A DNA stretch of 64,000 nucleotides from a virus. Shown in pieces: positions 34,801-42,654 of the stretch; within the stretch, counting starts at the first letter, position 1, and the number at the start of each line of letters is the position of its first letter. Both the position numbers and the translations under genes were made by a program. The stretch spans positions 124,001 through 188,000 of the IMG/VR virus record IMGVR_UViG_3300036939_000082. One strand, written 5' to 3'. Under the pieces are notes generated by a model. It did not search any database and had not been told where the DNA came from. It saw only the letters and a list, made by a program, of their open reading frames with translations.

Positions 34801-37114
34801 AGGTCTACCAAACACATCTTTCTACAGCCGAAAAAACGGCGGGACACTTACATCTCGCAGTTTCGACTGCTACATGAAAGTTCGGTGGATGCTATCTACA
34901 AAGAAAAAAGTGGTCTTTGCCACGGGAACGCCAGTGTCGAACACGCTGGTCGAGTCTTGGACAATGATGCGCTATCTAGCGCCGTCCATGCTGAAAAAAG
35001 CAGGCATTGAATCCTTCGATTCGTGTTTGTCAACATTTTTCAACCTGACGACGAGCGCCGAACAAACTCCTACCGGGTACAAAACCCGAACTCGGTGCAG
35101 CGGCATCGTGAATTTACAAGTATTCATGTCGCTGTGGCGATCGTTTGTAGACGTACAATCAGCCAAAATGCTGAATTTGCCCGCTCCCGACCACGAAATA
35201 ATCCCAGTTGAATGTCCGGCATCAACCGAGCAGGCAGCCTATATGGACTACCTGATCGAACGGCTGTACAGCATTCAAAAAAGGTTAGTAGCACCTGACG
35301 AGGACAACGCTCTAAAAGTTTACACGGATGCCCGCGCCGCCTTCGGTATTGACATCCGGTTGAGGTGGAAGGATGGCAAAGACTTTATTTACAACAAAAT
35401 CAATACTTGCGCCCTCAACGTCTACCGCATCTGGAAACTGGGAGCCCCAGCAAAAGCAGCACAAGCTATCTTCTGCGACTTCTCAACACCCAAAGACGGC
35501 AAAGTCTTTGAAGCGTACACGTCCTTGCGCGACGTTCTAATCTTGTTGGGCATCCCTGCCAAAGAAATAGCCTTCATCCACGACGCTAAAACCGATAGTA
35601 CTCGCAAAAAAATGATGGCGAAAGTTAATTCCGGCGAAATCCGAGTTATTTTGGGTTCGACTCAAAAACTCGGAACCGGAGTCAACATTCAATCTCGACT
35701 GCTGGCCGTTCACGACATGGATTGTCCCTGGAGGCCTTCAGATATCGAACAGCGATCTGGGCGCATCGTGCGCCAAGGCAACTTGTTCGACAAAGTGTTT
35801 ATTTTCCGCTATGCCACTCAAGGCGTGGAAGGTAAGCCCGGTTTCGATTCCTACATCTGGGGTGTAATCCTTCAGAAACTAGAATCGTTCCAAATCTTGA
35901 TGTCGGGAGAAGCTCCCGGTAACGCCAGCGACGACATTGACCCGTTTGTAGCTTCTGCTGCAACGATGATGGCGATCGCCAGCGGTGACGATCGCATCAA
36001 GCGCAAAATAGATGTCGATCAACTCGTAAATTCCTTGCTGATTCAGCAAAGAGGACACGAGCAGCAGCGCTACCAAAATTCTGTAGCTTTGGACAGGGCT
36101 TTAAAAAAGATAGATTTTCTATGCGACTCGATCGAAAAGATGCAGGCGGATTTGGCACAAGTCAAAACTGCCGAACCAAAATTGTTTTTGGCGAACAAAG
36201 AAATCGCTAACAGCAAGGAAAATGCCGAGGAAATTGGCAAGATAATCGCAGAAAAACTAAACAACCTGCGAAACATCAAAGACAACCCTTCTGCAATCAA
36301 AAAGTTCAACCCTGTTATCGGTAAATTTGCTGGCTACCAACTGCGAGTAGAAGTAAGTCCTCGAACCCTCTCAATAAATTTAATTTTGGGAGGAAAAGGA
36401 AGCTACATTCTTCCCTCAAGCAGCAGGATAAAGATTATAGAATCTTTAAGCATTGAGGGTATTTCCAATGTAATCCAAAAAGAGATCGACTCATACGTTG
36501 AAGATTTAAGATTGACTCGCGCCAACCATAAATCTTTGAGCGAAGCGCTATCGACTCCTTTCGTAGGAGCCGAAGAGCTAAAACAGCTCTTAGACGAGCA
36601 AGCGGAACTCGAAGAGCAATTAAATCCTGCGGAAGTTCCACAAGATCCAGATTCTCCAACAGAACCAAAAAAAGAGCCAGAACCTAAAGAATCAGAACCT
36701 GCTGAAACTTATGAGTTTTGGCAGACCGACTCCCCCTGCGTTTATGAGGGAGTAGACGATGACATGATAGAAGATTTGAAGCAACTTCTAGAACAATCCC
36801 CCAACTGGGTAGATCGGGTTATGTCTTCCTGTGAAGATGTACTTCCGAAGTTGGCTTCAATAGATGTAGAAGTCTTTGCGGGCGATGACGATCGTGAAGA
36901 CACAGATGACGAAACAGATCCTTGTGAATTCAAGGATTTCGACGATGATAGCGACTTCTTCGACGATGATAGCGACTTCTTCGACGATGACGGCGAAGAT
37001 TTCAGTAATGACTTTGACGATGACAGTGACTTTTTCGACGATGATGACGACGAAGAATCTGTTGTTACCAGTCTCAATAATTTCGACGATGATGACGATT
37101 TCTTTGATGACTAA
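31814..37114 (+). CDS. N6-adenine methylase-SF2 helicase fusion (DarB-like antirestriction protein)
   Basis: 1766 residues. Residues about 60-250: class I methyltransferase with SAM motif EPGCGIGRF (about 106) and catalytic motif NIPFG (about 168, variant of NPPF). Residues about 250-780: linker of unknown fold. Residues about 780-1400: SF2 helicase with Walker A SVGAGKT (about 812), DEAH box FIDEAH (about 975), motif III ATGTPVSN (about 1035) and motif VI QRSGRIVRQGN (about 1312). Residues about 1440-1650 coiled coil and Glu/Pro linker. Residues about 1690-1766: highly acidic repeats of DDDSDFFD. Such fusions occur on phages (P1 DarB), plasmids and ICEs, and in P1 enter the cell with the DNA to block type I restriction. 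Role here inferred. Confidence 0.85.
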   Translation: MNNEAIGRANLKAVQVLKSLCGKLPSQEERQILARFTGWAAIADVFDTSKNGWRKEVRDELQTLLTDKEYAEAVASTFNAHYTSFPVVKAMWDGLVALGLKGKINALEPGCGIGRFIECAPPDLDIDWVGIERDIIPAAIARAIHPQAKIINQKFQDFNCEGLFDLAIGNIPFGDIKIGSLNIHNFFIKKSIDLVRPDGFVVLISTSGTLDARGNTFRELLSNSVSLVGAIRLPNTAFLEENTEITTDILVFKKESCENKSWTASPEIQSIAYGKGFKEAFAHLLPERLKPEDWIKKAYDNMSGIGSKLGHLKHLHLNGYYLFNPSMMLGELAECELYGGRIALKGDGRDLSQEIVRCFKEFKSGYEPAKTQTIEMADPEVTCIPHNHFFWKNQKLWQKGKFKAFEVVKEVEKIDSMLKLWGDLEKLLKAQQGQDEDRLIECRNDLNDSYERWIEKYGYLNSPANIKVCCTDPRYYLLMALEVPAKMCGYSFKELLKSTQHFSKADIFTKRTASPKITPESADSIEDAIVLSLNQFGKIDTDFLIKLRGEGVIDELEKSSSAFFDTSTSTWVSAEQYLSGNVREKLAIAQLASNSKNIEALELIQPLYFLPKASTETRAEVAIRLGASKCEADISIYYQVLFGSTWIPAHYYGQFASDLMDAPVEIAYIPHPIDCYRVTPYYTIARSAANKQRWGTPKADFLSLLEMGLTQKDPIIKDIVDKKAVVNVQETENARAKLQEIKQKFAEWLYLDVDRAEHITQLYNEQFNCFVDRKYRGEVLTLADANPDFIWRSHQKNAIWRTLQEDAVLYSHSVGAGKTAAMVASAMELRRLGLANKPMIVVLNSTISGIEAEFRRLYPFAKLKVSTQESLSPDNRKRFCTEIAMGDWDCVIITHTQFKTGISLSPESTLVFLEEELKIADRVLLEAIENGDKKSIKQIAKAKERIESKIAASIEAANQQKDGVIYLEETGVDAFFIDEAHAFKNLPYHTRQTNVAGLPNTSFYSRKNGGTLTSRSFDCYMKVRWMLSTKKKVVFATGTPVSNTLVESWTMMRYLAPSMLKKAGIESFDSCLSTFFNLTTSAEQTPTGYKTRTRCSGIVNLQVFMSLWRSFVDVQSAKMLNLPAPDHEIIPVECPASTEQAAYMDYLIERLYSIQKRLVAPDEDNALKVYTDARAAFGIDIRLRWKDGKDFIYNKINTCALNVYRIWKLGAPAKAAQAIFCDFSTPKDGKVFEAYTSLRDVLILLGIPAKEIAFIHDAKTDSTRKKMMAKVNSGEIRVILGSTQKLGTGVNIQSRLLAVHDMDCPWRPSDIEQRSGRIVRQGNLFDKVFIFRYATQGVEGKPGFDSYIWGVILQKLESFQILMSGEAPGNASDDIDPFVASAATMMAIASGDDRIKRKIDVDQLVNSLLIQQRGHEQQRYQNSVALDRALKKIDFLCDSIEKMQADLAQVKTAEPKLFLANKEIANSKENAEEIGKIIAEKLNNLRNIKDNPSAIKKFNPVIGKFAGYQLRVEVSPRTLSINLILGGKGSYILPSSSRIKIIESLSIEGISNVIQKEIDSYVEDLRLTRANHKSLSEALSTPFVGAEELKQLLDEQAELEEQLNPAEVPQDPDSPTEPKKEPEPKESEPAETYEFWQTDSPCVYEGVDDDMIEDLKQLLEQSPNWVDRVMSSCEDVLPKLASIDVEVFAGDDDREDTDDETDPCEFKDFDDDSDFFDDDSDFFDDDGEDFSNDFDDDSDFFDDDDDEESVVTSLNNFDDDDDFFDD

Positions 37115-37121
37115 TTGAATT

Positions 37122-37160
37122 AAATGTGGTGCAGATTAGTATTAATCTGCACCACATTTT
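37122..37160 (+). terminator. Terminator of the methylase-helicase gene
   Basis: 15-bp stem around ATGTGGTGCAGATTA with loop GTA, followed by TTTTGTG. The T-run continues directly into the extended -10 TGTTACAAT (37162-37170) of the next unit. Confidence 0.8.
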
Positions 37161-37161
37161 G

Positions 37162-37170
37162 TGTTACAAT
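37162..37170 (+). promoter_or_regulatory. Extended -10 element fused to the upstream terminator
   Basis: TGTTACAAT, the same element as on the minus strand at 10029 and 10420. Transcription would start near 37177. Confidence 0.45.
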
Positions 37171-37182
37171 AAAACAAAACAC

Positions 37183-37227
37183 ATGAACTCTAGGTACAAC
37201 AATATAAAAATAGGTACATATCGCTAA
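37183..37227 (+). CDS. 14-codon leader ORF (uncertain)
   Basis: ATG to TAA encodes MNSRYNNIKIGTYR. It lies between promoter and hairpin (37207-37244), with its stop inside the hairpin loop. This is the arrangement of a leader peptide/attenuator, but it may be chance or the rest of a deleted gene. Confidence 0.25.
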   Translation: MNSRYNNIKIGTYR

Positions 37228-37244
37228 CAATCTGTACCTATTTT
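37207..37244 (+). terminator. Hairpin followed by T-tract
   Basis: Stem AAAATAGGTACA/TGTACCTATTTT, then TGTGTTA. It precedes the 211-aa gene and follows the 14-codon ORF. Confidence 0.6.
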
Positions 37245-37280
37245 TGTGTTAAAACAAACAACAAACACAAGCACAAAACC

Positions 37281-37916
37281 ATGACAGAACCTAACACTCA
37301 GCGTTTCCAAAATCCTTTTTGGGAAAAGATCGACAGTTATCAAAAAGAGTACGATTCGTTCCCAACGCATAAAACTAAAATTCTTTATCAATTTGACCCA
37401 AAAAAGAAAAAATGGGTAAAAACAGAAAATCAGCGTAGGATGGACAAAGATAACATGATTTTAGACAAACCCATAAAAGATGGTTACAATTATTGGATGG
37501 TAAAAATAAAAGATGAAAAAACAATTCTTCGCTTTCCAAATTGGGACGAAAAATACTCTGGACAAACCTGCGAAAAAGCAATTCAGCAAGTAGCAAACAA
37601 AAATTTTTCAATTAATTATCCAGAGATTGACACCAGCGGAAATTTTGAAGTCGATTATGTATTTTTCGATCGCGGAGAATGCAAATCTCAAGAAATTGTG
37701 AACTGGTTTGACAACGAATTAGGACACTTCTATCATCTCATCAAATACTACGAAGCAGAACATTACAAAGTAACTCCGCAGTATGTAGAAGTTACTTGTT
37801 TCATCTACGAGGAACGATCGCCGTGTCACAAGGATGGAACATTAAAAACAGGTTCTTCTAATGATAACTTCTCTTCTCTAGGAGAAAGTTGGCATGACAA
37901 ATACGGACCAGCCTAA
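37281..37916 (+). CDS. Hypothetical cassette protein
   Basis: 211 residues, soluble, mixed alpha/beta, rich in Lys, Tyr and Asn. Features such as KTKILYQFDPKKKKWVKTENQ and the two-strand patterns KDEKTILRFPNWDEKY and VEVTCFIYEERSP suggest a compact globular protein. Family not recognised. It starts in the A-rich context CACAAAACCATG without a Shine-Dalgarno and is closed by the inverted repeat at 37951-38000. Low HIP1 content compared with the flanking large genes. Confidence 0.6.
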   Translation: MTEPNTQRFQNPFWEKIDSYQKEYDSFPTHKTKILYQFDPKKKKWVKTENQRRMDKDNMILDKPIKDGYNYWMVKIKDEKTILRFPNWDEKYSGQTCEKAIQQVANKNFSINYPEIDTSGNFEVDYVFFDRGECKSQEIVNWFDNELGHFYHLIKYYEAEHYKVTPQYVEVTCFIYEERSPCHKDGTLKTGSSNDNFSSLGESWHDKYGPA

Positions 37917-37950
37917 AAACTTACAAAGAAATTAACACAAAAATATCAAT

Positions 37951-38000
37951 TTAACACAATAAGACGTAAATTAATACAAATTTACATCTTATTGTGTTAA
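37951..38000 (+). terminator. Long AT-rich inverted repeat, terminator and likely promoter start
   Basis: Arms TTAACACAATAAGA…GTAAATT and their complement with one mismatch. The outer arm ends TTGTGTTAAAT, resembling the promoter of the next unit. Confidence 0.6.
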
Positions 38001-38033
38001 ATTAAATATGCACAAAACACAAAAACAAAAAAG

Positions 38034-38288
38034 ATGAAACCTCAAGAAATTTCAGTCAATGAAATCAATTACCGCAACCGCCAGTGCTACAAAGTTTTTC
38101 CAGTATCGGGCTTTTGGTCTAAAGGAGGTATCCACAAAAATAAAGTGAGAGAATTGCTGTCACAAATGGGATATTCCATTACTTCTGATGAACCTTACCT
38201 TTTGAATGCAAACGAATTTTTTCCAGATCTTAAACCGCTTGAATCAGTGTCAGCTTTTGTATTTTTTAAGACCGAAGCAGAACAATAG
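38034..38288 (+). CDS. Small hypothetical cassette protein
   Basis: 84 residues, soluble. Begins MKPQEISVNEINYRNRQCYK; contains GGIHKNKVRELLSQMGY (helix) and ends in a beta strand (SAFVFFKTEAEQ). No family recognised. Start context AAAAAAGATG. It is bounded by the inverted repeat at 37951 and the terminator at 38341, so it is an independent transcription unit. Confidence 0.55.
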   Translation: MKPQEISVNEINYRNRQCYKVFPVSGFWSKGGIHKNKVRELLSQMGYSITSDEPYLLNANEFFPDLKPLESVSAFVFFKTEAEQ

Positions 38289-38340
38289 CAATTAAACACA
38301 GAACAATTTGTTGTTTAGCAGGTAGCTAAAATTTTTAACA

Positions 38341-38375
38341 AAGCCCCTCAATTAATTACTGAGGGGCTTTTTGTT
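38341..38375 (+). terminator. Intrinsic terminator
   Basis: AAAGCCCCTCA/TGAGGGGCTTT, loop ATTAATTAC, then TTGTTTG. Nearly the same hairpin recurs at 42430 and, degenerate, at 48402. Confidence 0.9.
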
Positions 38376-38455
38376 TGTGCGTAGGTCAACCTTGTGATAA
38401 AAATAGAAATAGCGTTACTACGATCGCCAGTCACTCCCTTACTACACCTTAAAAC

Positions 38456-41251
38456 ATGGACTACTATATTTCGCCTGATGGAATCGATTCCAACCAAGGA
38501 ACAATCACCGCTCCTTTTAAAACTCTCGACAAGGGTTTAAACCAAGCGTCTGCGGGCGATCGCGTTATTATGCGCGGCGGAACTTACCGAAACAGAGCGG
38601 GGTGGTTTCAAGGAAAAGCGACAGCCAGCAATCCGGTTAGGGTTGAAGCGCATCCGGGCGAAACGGTTAATCTTTCTGCTTTTGGAGAACTCGTAGGTTG
38701 GGAACCTTTCGATCTGACTGGCGGTAAGGCTATTTACCGCGCTCCCATGCCTTTTACAATGTGCAATGAATCCTTACCAGCAGGTGAGGATTTATTGATA
38801 TGGAACGGATCTGTATTGAACGAGGCGCAGTGGCCTCCTGCAAATATCAACAGCTATCCCCAGTCTATCGAGGGATGGGCCGCTGTTGAAGACGGTCAGT
38901 GGATCTCCGATCCCACCGTAGAAAAAGCAGACGTATTTGCAAAAATTTACGATAGCGATTTGTTGGATTTCCCTGACAATTCCTTGGTCGGCACCTACAT
39001 TACAATACTGCTTGGCGCTAGGTGGACACTGCTTTCTGGAAAAATAACGGCAAATCAAGGCAACAGCCTTACATTTGTGGCAAAATCTCCCGGAGGATCT
39101 TCATTTTACAAGCCCGACGGGCGCAGCCTTTATTTTTTGTTCGGCAGCCAACAATTTCTTTCTTATCCCGGCAGTTGGTGGCGAGATGCAGCATCTAAGA
39201 CTGTTTACGCTTGGTTGCCAGACAGCAGCGATCCTGCTAAAGCGACAGTAGAAGCAAGACAAACAGACAGGTTAATCGACTATTGGTCGAGAAGTTACTA
39301 CCAAAATTACAACTTGAATTTTATCGGTGCCGGAGTCAACATCGCTAACGCAGCAGGCACAGTTTTTGAAGGTTGTACCTTCCAGTGGTATTCCCACCGA
39401 CTTTACTGCCCTACATCGTGGGCGTGGATAAATCCGGCTCTGTACCACAACAGAGATGGGTTAACTTTGCGAGACTGTGATTTCGTGGACGCCGTGGGAA
39501 GTGTAGTAGCGCCGGAAGGCGCAGCGCTGGTAATCGAAAACTGTACTGCCATCAATACTGATGGAATCAACTTTGGAGGAGTAAATTCTCGGCTCGTTCA
39601 AAATACTGTGTGGAAATGCCCTTACGGAGTTATTAAACTCAGCAACGACCTTTCCAATTCAAAAGTAAAAAACAACGATATAGGTCACGGGGGCTTGTTT
39701 TTTACTGACGGCGGCTTGCTGCTAGTTGCTCGAACTGCAAGAGGTACATCCGTTGAAGTTTACAATAATTTATTGCAGGGAGGGCAGGGACTTTCTGACG
39801 GCAGCAAGGAATTTTACGGAACAGCGGGACTCTATTTTGAAGACAACACCGCACAAATCAAGTTTCATCACAATATCATTGCCAAAGTTACATCTCCTAG
39901 CCTCAACATCTGCGGAGATTTAGAGAATGTCTTGTTTGTCAACAATGTTTTTGATGATTCGTTAGGCATCGCTTGGTGGATGAACAAGCGGTATCATGGG
40001 TGCAAATTTATCAATAATTACGCTACCAAGTTTAATTCAGGTACAAACGTCCATCCCGACATAGAATGTCGCCAAAACGCTTTCAAACAAATTAGTTTGC
40101 CAAACAATCTTTTGGCACCCGACCCCAAATTTAATCCCGATTATTCTTTGCAGTCAGATTCCGTACTCAAGGGTGCGGGAACGGTTGTTAACAGTATCAC
40201 CTCCACAACCCCCCCCGACATTGGGGCCTGGGAAGGAAATCGAGAACTGGTTGGAGCAGTCTTGAGAAAAAAAGATTTGTTGCAACTTCAGATTGCTGTT
40301 GCGGTAGTTGAGTCTTCCCTCAAAGTCGAGCTTTCCAACCTTCCTTTAGGGAGAAAGCCTGGTGCAGAATTTTCTTTGCGAGTCGGCGAAAGAATGGCTT
40401 TGAGATCGGGAGAAAAAGAATTTGTGGTTGAAGACTTTACCGCTGCTGGCAGTTCTCAGCAAATATGGGCAAGAATTAATTCGAGCGGTGATTGGCTTCA
40501 AATTGGAACGGCAAACATCGCTGCTCCCGGCGAGAACGGCGGTTCAGTCGATATTACCGAGCCACCGCCTGCAGTTAATTATCCCGCGCCACCGCCTCCC
40601 CCTCCCAATATCGTTTCAATTTCACCGGCGCGACCGATCGCCGGTGAAACGATTACCTTAAACGGCAGCAATTTTACCCCCGGTGCAGCAGTTAAATTTG
40701 GAGAGTTGCCCGGTTTAGATATTTCCGTCAAAAGCGCTACTTGGATTTCAGCAAAAATTCCTCAAGTTTCAGGCTCTGTGCTTGTTTGGGTTCAAAATAG
40801 CGACGGGTCAAATTCAAATATTGTCAGTTTGACGATCGACGAGATTCCCGTTCCCGCTCCCGCTCCCCCACCCGTTTCCATCCCCGCCCCGGTTCCGACC
40901 CCAACTTCCTCTCCAGCTCCTACCGAACCCGCTCAGCCTGTAGAATCAAATTTGCTTTGTCGGGCGATCGGCGATCGGGTTGAGTGTTGGGATCTCAACA
41001 AAGGTACTTGGGTTCTGTGGGTCGATCGCTCGGTAAAATCTTCTGAAAATTCTCAAGATGTTTTGGTTGAGATAATTCGTTCTCTAAGCGTGAGTTTACT
41101 TGCACAAGCCAATACAATCTCTAGATTGCAATCTAAGATTGAAGCACTGGAAACAACAAAAAGCAACCTTGAGTTGACGATCACCATTCTTCGAGGACAT
41201 CAAACCAATATCGATTCCTCACACCGTCGAAATGAAAGGATGGATGATTGA
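38456..41251 (+). CDS. Tailspike: right-handed beta-helix, IPT/TIG domain, coiled-coil tail
   Basis: 931 residues, no signal peptide. Residues 1-100: start of a pectate-lyase-like parallel beta-helix (YYISPDGIDSNQGTITAPFK, GDRVIMRGGTYR). Residues about 280-590: repeated short beta rungs (VYNNLLQGGQG, IKFHHNIIAKV, FVNNVFDD). Residues about 716-795: IPT/TIG immunoglobulin-like domain (SISPARPIAGETITLNGSNF). Residues about 797-835: Pro/Ala linker. Residues about 838-931: a compact Trp/Cys piece (CRAIGDRVECWDL) and a coiled coil (LQSKIEALETTKSNLEL). Beta-helix spikes usually bind and cut surface polysaccharide; no catalytic residues could be assigned. The 3' end has a broken second copy at 41907-41996. 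Confidence 0.75.
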   Translation: MDYYISPDGIDSNQGTITAPFKTLDKGLNQASAGDRVIMRGGTYRNRAGWFQGKATASNPVRVEAHPGETVNLSAFGELVGWEPFDLTGGKAIYRAPMPFTMCNESLPAGEDLLIWNGSVLNEAQWPPANINSYPQSIEGWAAVEDGQWISDPTVEKADVFAKIYDSDLLDFPDNSLVGTYITILLGARWTLLSGKITANQGNSLTFVAKSPGGSSFYKPDGRSLYFLFGSQQFLSYPGSWWRDAASKTVYAWLPDSSDPAKATVEARQTDRLIDYWSRSYYQNYNLNFIGAGVNIANAAGTVFEGCTFQWYSHRLYCPTSWAWINPALYHNRDGLTLRDCDFVDAVGSVVAPEGAALVIENCTAINTDGINFGGVNSRLVQNTVWKCPYGVIKLSNDLSNSKVKNNDIGHGGLFFTDGGLLLVARTARGTSVEVYNNLLQGGQGLSDGSKEFYGTAGLYFEDNTAQIKFHHNIIAKVTSPSLNICGDLENVLFVNNVFDDSLGIAWWMNKRYHGCKFINNYATKFNSGTNVHPDIECRQNAFKQISLPNNLLAPDPKFNPDYSLQSDSVLKGAGTVVNSITSTTPPDIGAWEGNRELVGAVLRKKDLLQLQIAVAVVESSLKVELSNLPLGRKPGAEFSLRVGERMALRSGEKEFVVEDFTAAGSSQQIWARINSSGDWLQIGTANIAAPGENGGSVDITEPPPAVNYPAPPPPPPNIVSISPARPIAGETITLNGSNFTPGAAVKFGELPGLDISVKSATWISAKIPQVSGSVLVWVQNSDGSNSNIVSLTIDEIPVPAPAPPPVSIPAPVPTPTSSPAPTEPAQPVESNLLCRAIGDRVECWDLNKGTWVLWVDRSVKSSENSQDVLVEIIRSLSVSLLAQANTISRLQSKIEALETTKSNLELTITILRGHQTNIDSSHRRNERMDD

Positions 41252-41274
41252 AAAAGATATAGATAAATTATACA

Positions 41275-41320
41275 AAAAAGGGCGATCGAAATATTTCAAA
41301 TATTCCGATCGCCCTTTTTT
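41275..41320. terminator. Bidirectional terminator containing HIP1 cores
   Basis: AAAAAGGGCGATCG/CGATCGCCCTTTTTT with an AT-rich inner stem. Ends the tailspike (plus) and the gene at 41322 (minus). Confidence 0.85.
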
Positions 41321-41321
41321 A

Positions 41322-41633
41322 TCAACTGTTATTAAAAACAGATGTAGTACACCCAACAGCTTCCAATGCTTTTACTACACTGTCTACTAATTTTGTTACA
41401 TCAATACCTTGTGCAATTCGTAGATGTATTCTATTGTCGTCGCCGACACGATAGTTAATACCTCCCTGATTTTGCAAACCAATAAGCACTGACATAGCAC
41501 TTGGTGCCTTGTTTAGATTTATACAAGTGATTGTCATAACTCCACTCAAAGAAAATATATTCTGACTAGCTTGATGCAAAATGTAAGTAATACTTACATC
41601 ACTACAGTAAGAATCACTAATATTTAATGCCAT
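41322..41633 (-). CDS. Small hypothetical protein
   Basis: 103 residues from the ATG at 41633, with AAAGG 8 bases upstream; the GTG 9 bases earlier is less likely. Beta strands in the first half (SITYILHQASQNIFSL, VMTITCINLN) and a helix near the end (VTKLVDSVVKALEAVG). No family recognised. Convergent with the tailspike and sharing its terminator. Confidence 0.6.
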   Translation of the reverse strand: MALNISDSYCSDVSITYILHQASQNIFSLSGVMTITCINLNKAPSAMSVLIGLQNQGGINYRVGDDNRIHLRIAQGIDVTKLVDSVVKALEAVGCTTSVFNNS

Positions 41634-41677
41634 TGAAATCACCTTTTGTTTTAGACTATATACTTATTATATCATAA

Positions 41678-41851
41678 ATGATAATAAAAAACAGTATTGA
41701 AATATTACAATTACCTGCAACCAAAATCAAAACAGACAAAATCACCCCACCATCTCAACTCGCGGTAAAAACTGACGCGCCAAAACAAGCGAAACTACCA
41801 TTGACATTATACTTTAAAAATAAGAGAGTGAGTAAATTGAAGAAACCATGA
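41678..41851 (+). CDS. 57-aa basic ORF coupled to a HigA-like remnant
   Basis: MIIKNSIEILQLPATK to KNKRVSKLKKP; very basic C-terminus. Its TGA overlaps the ATG at 41848 (ATGA), the coupling usual for paired genes. A diverged copy of its 3' part (A-x-x-A-x-LPLT) lies at 43009-43137 just before the broken higA. It may be the remains of a partner gene. Family not recognised. Confidence 0.35.
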   Translation: MIIKNSIEILQLPATKIKTDKITPPSQLAVKTDAPKQAKLPLTLYFKNKRVSKLKKP

Positions 41852-41996
41852 TAACCACACAACAATACTTATTTTTGATACAGCCACTTACAACAAATTG
41901 CTTACTGAGGCACTGGAATCGACAAAAAGTAACCTTGAATTGACGATCGCCATCCTTCGAGCGCATCAAGCCAATATAGATATCTCAAGAAATTAA
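41848..41996 (+). pseudogene. Chimeric remnant: HigA-like N-terminus joined to tailspike C-terminus
   Basis: After ATG 41848 and one apparent frameshift, the frame reads FDTATYNKLLTE, like the start of HigA antitoxins (compare IDEINYSKLLAE of the higA at 44666). It then continues ALESTKSNLELTIAILRAHQ to a stop, almost identical to the tailspike C-terminus (ALETTKSNLELTITILRGHQ). A recombination scar rather than a working gene. Confidence 0.6.
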
Positions 41997-42067
41997 AGCT
42001 AGTTTGATGTAGCATAGTATTGAACTTTCATGTTATGATATAAGCAAATGAAAGTAACACAAAAACA

Positions 42068-42364
42068 ATGACAATTCAAAAATCTGATATCGCAGCAATT
42101 GACAAAAAACAGATAGAAGCTATCGCTTTAGCTGTAAAAAAATACAATCGGTTAAATATTGATCTAGATTTAGCGACAAGAATATGTCGCTCAAAAGCTC
42201 CAAAAAACGACGTGCATTCACTCCCTTATTGGGAATCAAAAGAACATAAAGCTTTGTGGAAAAAAATGCAAGTTTTATCCGTAGATGAATTGGCTCAAGA
42301 TTTTGGGAGCCAAATCTCAAATCCAAGAATTTTGGAATATTATGTTCCAGAAGATGAAATGTGA
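42068..42364 (+). CDS. Small hypothetical protein
   Basis: 98 residues, soluble and helical (DKKQIEAIALAVKKYNRLN). C-terminal segment DELAQDFGSQISNPRILEYY. No family recognised. A -10-like TATGATATAA lies about 30 bases upstream, start context ACAAAAACAATG, and a terminator at 42430: another single-gene unit. An antisense frame of similar length covers the same DNA but has no start signals. Confidence 0.55.
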   Translation: MTIQKSDIAAIDKKQIEAIALAVKKYNRLNIDLDLATRICRSKAPKNDVHSLPYWESKEHKALWKKMQVLSVDELAQDFGSQISNPRILEYYVPEDEM

Positions 42365-42429
42365 CCAAGTACACCAATTTTTCGTCCGGCGTTAAACTTG
42401 TTTTGACCATCTATTAGTCACGGACATCA

Positions 42430-42465
42430 AAAGCCCCTTAGCGTTTAACTAAGGGGCTTTTTGTT
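42430..42465 (+). terminator. Intrinsic terminator
   Basis: AAAGCCCCTTAG/CTAAGGGGCTTT then TTTGTTTG; close relative of the one at 38341. Confidence 0.9.
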
Positions 42466-42654
42466 TGTAAGTTTTTAGCTAATTCGTATTGCTAAAACAA
42501 ACAAAGCAGCCCCACATTTGAATTGGTGAGACTGCAATCGAAGTCGCTCGATTAGCTTGAAACACAGCGAACTACCTAGAAAAGCAAGATATTGCTATGT
42601 TAGCACAGGTTTGACAAAACCAAAAATTCTATGGTAAGAAGAGTATACAGATTT

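Noticed and set aside
36742-37077. Ser/Lys-rich minus frame opposite the acidic tail
   Set aside because: Produced by the Asp-codon repeats read in reverse; no start signals.
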